Positions 41,994 to 50,845 of a stretch of DNA of 64,000 nt are shown here, in pieces. The position numbers were made by a program, and so were the translations under genes. Below the pieces are notes generated by a model, which saw only the letters and a list, made by a program, of their open reading frames with translations, had not been told where the DNA came from and did no database searches. The stretch is from Lachnospiraceae bacterium GAM79 (GTDB lineage Bacteria > Bacillota > Clostridia > Lachnospirales > Lachnospiraceae), in assembly GCA_020735665.1 (NCBI GenBank), contig CP085928.1, positions 1,068,001 to 1,132,000 on the forward strand. Direction: 5' to 3'. Position 1 is the first letter of the stretch. Every line of letters begins with the position of its first letter.

Positions 41994-43271
41994 ATGATAT
42001 ATGATATGATCGTTATCGGTGCGGGAGCATCCGGCATGACAGCGGCTGCCTGTGCAGCAGATCCGAATATGATTTCAGATAAAAAGACTGATCCGGCATC
42101 GAAAAAACAACTTAAAATTCTGCTACTTGAAAAAAATAAAAAGATCGGGAAGAAGATTTATGCGACAGGAAACGGAAAGTGTAATATCGCAAATCAGGCA
42201 TTTGATATAAACTGTTATTTCAGTAACAATGAGTTTTTCCCTTATAAGGTAATCGCTGCGGATGATTATAAAAAAGTAATTTCATTTTTTGAACAGGTGG
42301 GTGTATTGGTATCAGATGAAAATGGATATTATTACCCGATGTCCAGACAGGCTTCGACTGTTGTATGGGCATTTAATGATGTTCTGAAAAAGAATGAAAT
42401 CGAGATCCATACCGGAGAACAGGTTGCAGAGATATCCATAAACAAGGATCATATCTATGAGATAAAAACAGATCATGCCGTGTATCATACAAAAAATGTT
42501 GTTCTTTCATGTGGCGGATCAGCAGCCCCGGCTCTTGGAGGAACAGATGCCGGTTTAGATCTGCTGGAACAGTTAGGCGTTCCTGTTTATCAGTTCCATC
42601 CGGCATTATGTAAGGTGAAATGCACAGAAGATATATCTGAATTATCAGGTGTTCGATGCAAAGCAGGCGTTTATGTTGAATGTGGAGAAAATTCGACTTC
42701 TGATCACGAGAAAGAATTTGGCGAGGTACAGTTTACTGATACCTGTATCTCCGGCATTGTCGTATTCAACCAGAGCCATATCATCGGTGAAGCCTTAGAA
42801 GCCGGCGAACATGTCAGGCTCCACATATCACCGATACCGACGATGAATAAAGAAGATGTATTAAAGTATCTGAGAACATTTGTAAAGAACAATCCTGAGC
42901 GGAATATTCAGGCCTGTCTGAACGGACTGGTGCATGAAAAGCTCGGAGCCTATATAATAAAAAAATGCGGCACAGAGAAAAAGAGTGTGCAGCAATTATC
43001 AGAAAAAGAACTGGTAGAGCTGGCAGGTATACTCTTTGATCTACGGTTTGAGATCACGGACACAGCAGAGATTACAGAGGCACAGGTAGCACGCGGAGGA
43101 GCAGACACAAGATTTGTAAATCCTGAAACAATGGGATTAAAGATGGTTCCCGGATGTTATGTTACAGGAGAACTATTAGATGTAGATGGAAAATGCGGCG
43201 GATACAATCTTATGTGGGCAGTTATCACAGGAATGAAAGCAGGAAAGAGTATATATGATTCGTATAAATAA
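41994..43271 (+). CDS. HI0933-family flavoprotein (NAD(P)/FAD-dependent oxidoreductase, BaiN-like)
   Basis: The 425-aa protein starts with the FAD-binding Rossmann motif VIGAGASGMTAA and has the family blocks KKIYATGNGKCNIAN, LVSDENGYYYPMSRQASTV, VVLSCGGSAAPALGGTDAG and the C-terminal VARGGADTRFVNPETMGLK with GELLDVDGKCGGYNLMWA. Its natural substrate is unknown. The start overlaps nothing upstream; the end overlaps the next flavoprotein gene by 17 bp, so the two are likely coupled. Confidence 0.88.
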   Translation: MIYDMIVIGAGASGMTAAACAADPNMISDKKTDPASKKQLKILLLEKNKKIGKKIYATGNGKCNIANQAFDINCYFSNNEFFPYKVIAADDYKKVISFFEQVGVLVSDENGYYYPMSRQASTVVWAFNDVLKKNEIEIHTGEQVAEISINKDHIYEIKTDHAVYHTKNVVLSCGGSAAPALGGTDAGLDLLEQLGVPVYQFHPALCKVKCTEDISELSGVRCKAGVYVECGENSTSDHEKEFGEVQFTDTCISGIVVFNQSHIIGEALEAGEHVRLHISPIPTMNKEDVLKYLRTFVKNNPERNIQACLNGLVHEKLGAYIIKKCGTEKKSVQQLSEKELVELAGILFDLRFEITDTAEITEAQVARGGADTRFVNPETMGLKMVPGCYVTGELLDVDGKCGGYNLMWAVITGMKAGKSIYDSYK

Positions 43272-44892
43272 TATCAAATTGAAAATCGGCTATACGGCAG
43301 ATGATATAGAGGCTGTAATTAAGAAAAATCTGAAGCTTTCGTATGTGCCTGCATATAAAATTGCCAAATTATCGATTGACAGCCGTAAAAAAGATCAGAT
43401 CCATTATGTGGCAGCTGTAGATGTAATTTGTGACAATGAAGAAAAGATATTGCGAAAAGTTCACAATAACAATATTATGTTAACAAAAGAAACAATATAC
43501 CTGATACCGGAGCCGGGAACTACGCCGATGCAGTATCGACCGGTTATTATCGGAAGCGGCCCGGCAGGTTTGTTTGCAGGACTTTTTCTCGCAAGAGAGG
43601 GCTATCGACCGATTATTCTGGAACGTGGTATGGCGGTTGATGAACGAACAGCCTGTGTAAATGGATACTGGAAAAAGGAACATCCGTTAAATCCAAACTG
43701 CAATGTTCAGTTTGGGGAAGGCGGAGCCGGAACATTTTCTGACGGTAAATTGAATACCGTAATTAAGGATAAATCAGGAAGAAGGACTGCGGTTCTTAAG
43801 ACATTTGTCGAATTTGGTGCAGATCCGTCAATCCTATATGTGAATAAGCCTCATATCGGTACAGATGTGTTATTGACTGTAGTCAAGAATATCAGAAATG
43901 AGATTATAAGGCTGGGTGGAGAGGTGCGATTTGAGCAGCTTGTAACAGATATAGAAGTGATAGATTCTGAGACAACGCTCTTACAGATAAAGAAGCTTTT
44001 GAAACCGGAAGACACATATGAATTAAAAAGCAATGCGGTGATACTTGCAATCGGTCACAGTGCAAGAGATACCTTTGAAATGCTCTATAAGCGTGGAATT
44101 CCGATGGAACAGAAGCCGTTTGCAATGGGACTCCGGATCGAACATCCAAGAACCTTTATCAATGAAGCACAATATGGATATCATCCCGATTATGAAGATT
44201 TACTGCCGACAGCAGATTATAAGCTGGTGCATCAGGCAGCAAACGGACGGGCGGTCTACTCCTTCTGTATGTGTCCCGGTGGTTACGTTGTAAATGCATC
44301 CTCAGAATCCGGAAGGATATGTGTCAATGGTATGAGCTACAGTGACCGAAAAGCGGATAATTCAAACAGTGCGATCGTTGTGAATGTTACGCCGGAAGAT
44401 TATCCGGGAGATCATCCGCTTGCCGGTATGTATTTTCAGAGAGAGCTTGAAGAAAAGGCGTATCAGGCAGGAAAAGGAGCAGTTCCGGTACAACGTTTCG
44501 GTGATTTTAGAATGAACAGAATGTCTGAAATAGCCGGCAAGATCAAGCCTTGCATAAAGGGGGCGTATACGTTTTCCAACCTGAATTGTTGTTTGCCAGA
44601 GTATATCAGAGATGCTATAATAGATGGTGTTTTGTCATTTGACCGGGTGATATCCGGTTTTGCAGATGATGATGCAATATTAAGCGGCGTGGAAGCAAGA
44701 ACATCTTCGCCGATAAAGATACTACGCGATGCAGATCTGACATCTGCACATACTTGTATTTATCCCTGTGGAGAAGGTGCAGGTTACGCGGGAGGTATAA
44801 CATCCGCAGCCGTTGACGGAATAAAAGTTTTTGAGGCGGTTATGTCGAAATTTATGATACCGGAAGCATCAACCGGAAATCAGAGAATGTGA
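43255..44892 (+). CDS. FAD-dependent dehydrogenase (COG2509-type)
   Basis: A 545-aa flavoprotein with an N-terminal ~90-residue domain, then the FAD-binding motif VIIGSGPAGLFAGLFLA and the family signatures NCNVQFGEGGAGTFSDGKLNT, AIGHSARDTFEMLY, MGLRIEHPR and CPGGYVVNASSESGRICVNGMSYSDR. The C-terminal GEGAGYAGGITSAAVDG is the second FAD contact. This is a common, uncharacterised type in anaerobes. It is 15 bp ahead of proB. Confidence 0.88.
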   Translation: MIRINNIKLKIGYTADDIEAVIKKNLKLSYVPAYKIAKLSIDSRKKDQIHYVAAVDVICDNEEKILRKVHNNNIMLTKETIYLIPEPGTTPMQYRPVIIGSGPAGLFAGLFLAREGYRPIILERGMAVDERTACVNGYWKKEHPLNPNCNVQFGEGGAGTFSDGKLNTVIKDKSGRRTAVLKTFVEFGADPSILYVNKPHIGTDVLLTVVKNIRNEIIRLGGEVRFEQLVTDIEVIDSETTLLQIKKLLKPEDTYELKSNAVILAIGHSARDTFEMLYKRGIPMEQKPFAMGLRIEHPRTFINEAQYGYHPDYEDLLPTADYKLVHQAANGRAVYSFCMCPGGYVVNASSESGRICVNGMSYSDRKADNSNSAIVVNVTPEDYPGDHPLAGMYFQRELEEKAYQAGKGAVPVQRFGDFRMNRMSEIAGKIKPCIKGAYTFSNLNCCLPEYIRDAIIDGVLSFDRVISGFADDDAILSGVEARTSSPIKILRDADLTSAHTCIYPCGEGAGYAGGITSAAVDGIKVFEAVMSKFMIPEASTGNQRM

Positions 44893-44907
44893 GGTTTCAG
44901 ATATAAA

Positions 44908-45765
44908 ATGGAAGATCGTTTATACTTAAAAAATAAAAAAAGAATCGTGATCAAGATCGGCTCATCTTCATTGATCCATGAGGAGACGGGTGGGCTTGAT
45001 TACATAAAACTTGAAAAACTGGTACGGATCATCAGTGATCTGAAAAATCAGGATAAGGATGTTGTATTGGTATCCTCCGGTGCGATCGGTGTTGGTTCGA
45101 AGTCGTTAGGGCTTCAGAAAAAACCAAAGACAACATCACTCAGACAGGCATGTGCAGCAGTTGGACAAGGACAGCTCATGATGGTATACCAGCGCCTGTT
45201 CTATGAATATCACCAGATTGCAGCACAGGTTCTTCTGACATTTGATGTAATCACATCTCAGGAAAGAAGACATAACGCTGTAAATACTTTTAATGAATTA
45301 TTACAAATGGATGTTATTCCTGTAGTTAATGAGAATGATACAGTTGCAATTGAAGAAGTGGATATAAACTTTGGAGATAATGATACCCTTTCCGCTATCG
45401 TAGCCAACATGATCAATGCCGACCTTTTATTATTATTGACAGATATTGATGGCTTGTACACGGACGATCCGAGAAATAATCCGGATGCAACATTGATCCC
45501 TGTCGTAGAACGTATCGACGATAAGATCAAAGCAATGGCAAAGGGTGCAGGCTCCGGATATGGAACCGGTGGTATGACGACAAAAATCTCTGCAGCGAAG
45601 ATTGCTGCAAATTCAGGAGCAGATATGCTTATTTTGTCAGGAGATGATATAGGGAATCTCGGTCGGGCATTAAATGGCGAATCTGTCGGAACCTTATTTA
45701 AAGCATATAAAGAGCCGAATTTTGATGTCGTAAGATACATTACACATAAGGAATATCTGCAGTAG
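44908..45765 (+). CDS. proB: Glutamate 5-kinase ProB (without PUA domain)
   Basis: First enzyme of proline synthesis, phosphorylating the gamma-carboxyl of glutamate. The 285-aa amino-acid-kinase domain shows VIKIGSSSL, VSSGAIGVGSKSLGL, the NENDTVAIEE substrate block, FGDNDTLSAIVA and GTGGMTTKISAAKIA. The C-terminal PUA domain of E. coli ProB is absent, which is usual in many Firmicutes. The next enzyme, ProA, is not adjacent. The ribosome binding site GAGG lies rather far (13 nt) from the ATG. Confidence 0.93.
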   Translation: MEDRLYLKNKKRIVIKIGSSSLIHEETGGLDYIKLEKLVRIISDLKNQDKDVVLVSSGAIGVGSKSLGLQKKPKTTSLRQACAAVGQGQLMMVYQRLFYEYHQIAAQVLLTFDVITSQERRHNAVNTFNELLQMDVIPVVNENDTVAIEEVDINFGDNDTLSAIVANMINADLLLLLTDIDGLYTDDPRNNPDATLIPVVERIDDKIKAMAKGAGSGYGTGGMTTKISAAKIAANSGADMLILSGDDIGNLGRALNGESVGTLFKAYKEPNFDVVRYITHKEYLQ

Positions 45766-45869
45766 CAATGGATATAGTGTGTACCACACGTATCATATAT
45801 AAGATGGTATCTGATCAAACAGAAGCAGTATACGATTCAGAAATAACAGTAATGAACAGGTGAATAAGA

Positions 45870-46091
45870 ATGGACGAAAAAAAGATTGCAAGAATCAATG
45901 AATTATATAAGAAATCCAAGACTCCGGCAGGACTTACGCCGGCTGAAAAGGAAGAACAGAAAAATCTTAGACAGGAATATATTTTTGCCATGAAGCAGAA
46001 TCTGAGAAGTGTATTAAATAACATTGATATCAAAGAACCGGATGGTAGTATTACCAGACTGGAAGATATCGATCCAACAAAAAAAGTATGA
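45870..46091 (+). CDS. DUF896 protein (YnzC family)
   Basis: A 73-aa protein starting MDEKKIARINELYKKSK, then LTPAEKEEQKNLRQEYI, the two-helix DUF896/YnzC pattern. The family is widespread in Firmicutes and linked to the SOS regulon in Bacillus, but its function is not known. AGGTG precedes the ATG. Its stop overlaps the next start (ATGA). Confidence 0.88.
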   Translation: MDEKKIARINELYKKSKTPAGLTPAEKEEQKNLRQEYIFAMKQNLRSVLNNIDIKEPDGSITRLEDIDPTKKV

Positions 46092-46663
46092 TGGAACAGA
46101 CAAAAGCAGAACTAAGAAAACAATATAAACAAAAGCGGCGTGCCTTAACACCGGAGCAGGTGACCGCTGCTTCAGCACAGATCAGGAAGCGATTTATGAA
46201 TTCAGATGGATATAAAGACTGCAATCATCTGCTGATCTATGTCAGTCAGGATAATGAAGTGGATACGATCGAGATTATAGAGCAGGCACTTACAGATGAC
46301 AAAATCGTTGCTGTGCCAAAGGTATACGGAGATCATATGCATTTTCATCGGATTCATGGAATGAGCGATCTAAAGGTAGGTGCATATGGCATCTTAGAGC
46401 CTGTCGGCTGTGATATGCTTCATCCGACGGAAGGAATTCTGATCGTTCCGGGAATTGTATTTGATAAAAACGGACATCGGATCGGATATGGTGGAGGATA
46501 TTATGACCGTTATATGAAGCTTCATCCGGAACTTACTGCGGTTGCATTTGCCTATGATTATCAGGTGTTGCCGGAGATTTCATGCGAATCATTTGACGAA
46601 AGGCCGGATCAGCTTCTGACTCCGTCAGAGATATACAGCTTTATGGAGAAGAATATTGGTTAA
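46088..46663 (+). CDS. 5-formyltetrahydrofolate cyclo-ligase
   Basis: Converts 5-formyl-THF to 5,10-methenyl-THF with ATP. The 191-aa protein has the N-terminal ELRKQYKQKRRALTPEQV, the IVPGIVFDKNGHRIGYGGGYYDRY signature with its glycine-rich phosphate loop, and a C-terminal DERPDQLLTP. It shares four bases with the DUF896 gene, so both are coupled. Confidence 0.92.
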   Translation: MMEQTKAELRKQYKQKRRALTPEQVTAASAQIRKRFMNSDGYKDCNHLLIYVSQDNEVDTIEIIEQALTDDKIVAVPKVYGDHMHFHRIHGMSDLKVGAYGILEPVGCDMLHPTEGILIVPGIVFDKNGHRIGYGGGYYDRYMKLHPELTAVAFAYDYQVLPEISCESFDERPDQLLTPSEIYSFMEKNIG

Positions 46664-46738
46664 TAAACTTATCAGAATAACGAAAACGAATTTATACAGA
46701 AATTCAACAAGAACATTAAACACATACCGGAGAACAAT

Positions 46739-48190
46739 ATGATTAATGAAATTGATAAAAAAATAGATACAATCGATATAACAGAACCTTGTCCTGCCGA
46801 AGAACCATTTCGGCAATATTATTTTATAAAAAAAGCAAGGGGGTATTACCGGGAGCTTGCGAAAAAAGCAGGAAGAAACCTGACCTGCTCGATCCAGACC
46901 TATGGATGTCAGATGAATGTAAGAGACTCCGAGAAGCTGACCGGTATTCTGGAAGAAATCGGATATACAAGCAGTGATTCTGAGGATGCAGACCTTGTTA
47001 TATATAATACCTGCACAGTCCGTGAGAATGCGAATCGAAAAGTCTACGGACATCTTGGAATCATGAAACATGACAAAGAGACACATCCAGATAAGATGAT
47101 CGGGCTTTGCGGATGTATGATGCAGGAACCGGATGTTGTAGCTACAATTCAAAAGAAATATCGATTTGTAGATATGGTATTTGGCACGCATAATGTATTC
47201 AAACTGGCTGAAATCTACTGCAACCGTATCGAAGCCGGCGGACAGGTAGTGGACATCTGGAAGGATACCAATCTTGTTGTGGAAGATCTTCCGGTTAAGA
47301 AGGAATTCCCATTTAAGTCCGGTGTCAATATTATGTTCGGATGCAATAATTTCTGTACATATTGTATCGTGCCATATGTCAGAGGCAGAGAACGCAGCAG
47401 ACAACCGGAGGACATCATAAGAGAGGTTAAGCGGCTTTCAGAGGAGGGTGTAAAAGAGATCATGCTCCTTGGTCAGAATGTGAATTCTTATGGAAAGACG
47501 TTAGAGAAACCGATGACATTTGCCGAATTATTGCAGAAGGTGACAGAAGTTGATGGAATTGAACGTGTTCGTTTTATGACCTCCCATCCAAAGGATCTGT
47601 CCGATGAACTGATCGATGTGATCGCGGCAAATGAAAAGATCTGCCGTCACATCCATCTTCCGATGCAGTCCGGCTCATCCAGGATATTAAATCAGATGAA
47701 TCGTCGCTATACAAAAGAATCTTATCTGGAATTAGTAGACAAGATCCGCAGACAGATTCCTGAAATATCACTTACAACCGATATTATTGTCGGTTTTCCC
47801 GGAGAAACAGAAGAAGATTTCTTAGAGACAATGGATGTAGTGAATCGGGTAAGGTTTGATACAGCATTTACATTTATATATTCCAAGCGCACCGGAACAC
47901 CGGCGGCAACATTTGAGGATCATGCAACAAAGGAAGAGATCCAGAACCGTTTTGACCGTCTGATCAAGCGAGTATCAGAGATCAGCGGTGAGGAGATCTG
48001 CCGTTATAAAGGTCAGGTCATGCCTGTACTGATTGAAAGCGTCAGCGAACAGAATCCGGAACTCTTAACCGGTCGTCTGTCAAATAATATTCTGGTACAT
48101 TTTAAAGGTGATCCGTCTATGATCGGCGAGATCCGGGATGTTTCGCTGGATGAATGTAAAGGCTTTTATTATATGGGAAATCTTGTATAA
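46739..48190 (+). CDS. miaB: tRNA-2-methylthio-N6-dimethylallyladenosine synthase MiaB
   Basis: A radical SAM methylthiotransferase that modifies A37 of tRNAs after MiaA. The 483-aa protein has an N-terminal UPF0004 domain with three cluster cysteines (YGCQMN, NTCTVRENA, GLCGCMMQ), the radical SAM motif C202-x3-C206-x2-C209 in FGCNNFCTYCIVPYVRGRERSR, and a C-terminal TRAM domain. An N-terminal extension of about 45 residues precedes the first domain, as in many Clostridia. MiaA is encoded further down the same cluster, so both steps of ms2i6A formation are here. Confidence 0.95.
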   Translation: MINEIDKKIDTIDITEPCPAEEPFRQYYFIKKARGYYRELAKKAGRNLTCSIQTYGCQMNVRDSEKLTGILEEIGYTSSDSEDADLVIYNTCTVRENANRKVYGHLGIMKHDKETHPDKMIGLCGCMMQEPDVVATIQKKYRFVDMVFGTHNVFKLAEIYCNRIEAGGQVVDIWKDTNLVVEDLPVKKEFPFKSGVNIMFGCNNFCTYCIVPYVRGRERSRQPEDIIREVKRLSEEGVKEIMLLGQNVNSYGKTLEKPMTFAELLQKVTEVDGIERVRFMTSHPKDLSDELIDVIAANEKICRHIHLPMQSGSSRILNQMNRRYTKESYLELVDKIRRQIPEISLTTDIIVGFPGETEEDFLETMDVVNRVRFDTAFTFIYSKRTGTPAATFEDHATKEEIQNRFDRLIKRVSEISGEEICRYKGQVMPVLIESVSEQNPELLTGRLSNNILVHFKGDPSMIGEIRDVSLDECKGFYYMGNLV

Positions 48191-48220
48191 ACCGAATTTA
48201 TAGAATAGGGGTAAAAAACA

Positions 48221-50836
48221 GTGGCAGCTTTAACACCAATGATGCAGCAGTATATGGAAGTGAAGAATCAGTACAAGGACTGTATATTATTTTACAGACT
48301 TGGTGATTTCTATGAAATGTTTTTTGATGATGCCCTGACCGCATCCAAGGTTCTTGAGATCACTTTGACCGGAAGGGACTGCGGACAGCCGGAACGTGCA
48401 CCGATGTGTGGCGTTCCATATCATGCCTGCGATGTCTACCTAAATAAGCTGATCGAGAATGGTTTTAAGGTAGCAATCTGTGAACAGGTTGAAGATCCAA
48501 AGCTTGCAAAAGGCATAGTAAAACGTGAGGTTATCCGGGTGGTAACACCGGGTACAAATATGTCAAATGCAATTCTTGATGAAACAAGAAATAATTATCT
48601 GATGAGTATTTTTGAAAACGATGGTGCATTCGGAATCTCACTGGTAGATATCACGACCGGTGAGTTTAAGACAGCGAGAGTTCCATCCTTATCAAAGCTT
48701 ACGGATGAGATCAACAAATATTCTCCTGCCGAGATCATCGGCAATCATTCTTTCATGAATTGTGATCTGGATTTCGTTTATCTGAGGGAGAAAATGAAAA
48801 TTTCCATTTCTGAAGCGCCGGAGCATTATTTCAATCAAATGCTATGTGAAGATGCAATTATGAGGCAGTTCGGCGTTAATAATATGGACGGGCTTGGACT
48901 GAAGGATTTCCCTGACTGTATCTTATCCTCCGGAGTCCTGCTTCAGTATCTGCATGAGACACAGAAGAATTTCCTTGCACATATCAATCATATCGTGCTG
49001 TATTCCATCGACGATTTCATGATTCTTGATTCCGCAACCAGAAGAAATCTGGAGCTTTGTGAGACACTTCGTGACAAGCAGAAACGAGGTTCTTTGTTAT
49101 GGGTATTGGATAAAACCAAGACAGCAATGGGTGCGAGAATGCTTCGAAGCATGATCGAGCAGCCTTTGATATATAAAAAGGATATCGAAGCAAGACTTGA
49201 TGCAATAGAACAGTTAAATAATGATATGATCAATCGTGATGAGATGCGGGAATATCTGAACCCGATCTATGATCTGGAACGACTGATGACAAGGATTTCC
49301 CTACGATCCGCAAATCCACGCGATATGATCGCATTTAAGACATCCCTTTCATATCTGCCGTATATCAGACAGCTTTTACAGATCTATCCGGATGGGCTTC
49401 TTGCAGATATTTATGAGAAAATGGATGAATTACAGGATATTTATGACCTGTTAGAGCGTTCGATCAACGACGATCCTCCGATACTGATCCGTGAAGGCGG
49501 TATTTTCAAGGATGGTTATCTGGAAGAAATTGATACTTTAAAATCGGCAAAGACAGATGGCAAGACATGGCTTGCAGAATTGGAGGAACGGGAAAAGCAG
49601 AAGACAGGAATAAAGAATCTTCGCATCAAGTTCAATAAAGTATTTGGCTATTATTTTGAGGTGACTAATTCCTATAAGGATCTGGTACCTGAATATTTTA
49701 TAAGAAAACAGACACTTGCAAATTCAGAACGATATACAACAGAAGAACTGGACAATCTTGCAGGTTCGATTCTTGGTTCTGAAGATAAATTATATGCACT
49801 GGAATATGAAACCTATATTGCGCTCAGAGATAAGATTGCGGGTGAGATCCTGCGTGTGCAGAATACAGCAAGACAGATTGCTTTATTAGACTGTCTCTGT
49901 TCGCTGTCATATGTGGCATCTGCCAATCAGTTTGTTCGTCCGGAGATAAACGAAGATGGTGTAATTGATATCAAAGAAGGTCGCCATCCTGTCGTTGAGA
50001 AGATGATGAACAACGGTATGTTCATATCAAATGACACCTATCTGAATAATTTTGAGAGCAGGATATCGATCATAACCGGACCGAATATGGCTGGTAAATC
50101 CACCTATATGCGTCAGACGGCACTGATCGTTTTAATGGCGCAGATCGGAAGCTTTGTTCCTGCTGCTTCAGCAAATATCGGTATCTGTGATCGTATCTTC
50201 ACCAGAGTAGGGGCATCCGATGATCTTGCAAGCGGGCAAAGCACTTTCATGGTAGAGATGAGTGAGGTTGCAAATATTCTTCGAAATGCAACGAAGAACA
50301 GTCTGCTGATCTTAGATGAGATCGGACGAGGAACCAGTACATATGACGGACTTAGTATTGCATGGGCAGTTGTGGAATATATCAGTAACAGTGAACTGCT
50401 TGGAGCAAAAACGTTATTTGCCACCCACTATCATGAGCTGACAGAATTAGAGGGTAAGTTATCCTCTGTAAATAACTACTGTATTGCAGTAAAAGAAGAC
50501 GGTGATGATATCGTATTCTTACGAAAGATCGTAAAAGGCGGAGCGGATCGAAGCTATGGTATTCAGGTAGCTAAGCTTGCCGGAGTACCGGATATCGTGA
50601 TCGATCGTGCAAATGAGATCTGCAACCAGCTTATCGATACGGATATAACGACGAAATTAAAAGATATCAAGATAACAAATGATTTTCATAAAAGTGCTTC
50701 CGATACCCAGATGTCATTTCTGGCAAATCCTGAAGAAAGTGCTATTTTAGAGGAGATCAAGAATGCGGATCTATCCAACATGACACCGATGAAAGCATTG
50801 TTATACCTGAATGAATTACAGGAGCGAATCCGTTAA
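48221..50836 (+). CDS. mutS: DNA mismatch repair protein MutS
   Basis: Recognises mismatches and starts repair. The 871-aa protein has the N-terminal mismatch-binding motif with the Phe-x-Glu pair (GDFYEMFFDDA), the clamp and lever domains, Walker A at residues 620-628 (GPNMAGKST), Walker B LLILDEIGRGTSTYDG and the FATHYHELTELE block. The C-terminal tail ends in an oligomerisation-like region. Start is GTG with AGGGG. mutL follows 9 bp later. Confidence 0.97.
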   Translation: MAALTPMMQQYMEVKNQYKDCILFYRLGDFYEMFFDDALTASKVLEITLTGRDCGQPERAPMCGVPYHACDVYLNKLIENGFKVAICEQVEDPKLAKGIVKREVIRVVTPGTNMSNAILDETRNNYLMSIFENDGAFGISLVDITTGEFKTARVPSLSKLTDEINKYSPAEIIGNHSFMNCDLDFVYLREKMKISISEAPEHYFNQMLCEDAIMRQFGVNNMDGLGLKDFPDCILSSGVLLQYLHETQKNFLAHINHIVLYSIDDFMILDSATRRNLELCETLRDKQKRGSLLWVLDKTKTAMGARMLRSMIEQPLIYKKDIEARLDAIEQLNNDMINRDEMREYLNPIYDLERLMTRISLRSANPRDMIAFKTSLSYLPYIRQLLQIYPDGLLADIYEKMDELQDIYDLLERSINDDPPILIREGGIFKDGYLEEIDTLKSAKTDGKTWLAELEEREKQKTGIKNLRIKFNKVFGYYFEVTNSYKDLVPEYFIRKQTLANSERYTTEELDNLAGSILGSEDKLYALEYETYIALRDKIAGEILRVQNTARQIALLDCLCSLSYVASANQFVRPEINEDGVIDIKEGRHPVVEKMMNNGMFISNDTYLNNFESRISIITGPNMAGKSTYMRQTALIVLMAQIGSFVPAASANIGICDRIFTRVGASDDLASGQSTFMVEMSEVANILRNATKNSLLILDEIGRGTSTYDGLSIAWAVVEYISNSELLGAKTLFATHYHELTELEGKLSSVNNYCIAVKEDGDDIVFLRKIVKGGADRSYGIQVAKLAGVPDIVIDRANEICNQLIDTDITTKLKDIKITNDFHKSASDTQMSFLANPEESAILEEIKNADLSNMTPMKALLYLNELQERIR

Positions 50837-50845
50837 GGAGAACCT

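Noticed and set aside
46625-47404. 259-codon minus-strand frame opposite miaB
   Set aside because: It is a shadow of miaB, whose motifs and start are clear; the frame has odd composition and no ribosome binding site.
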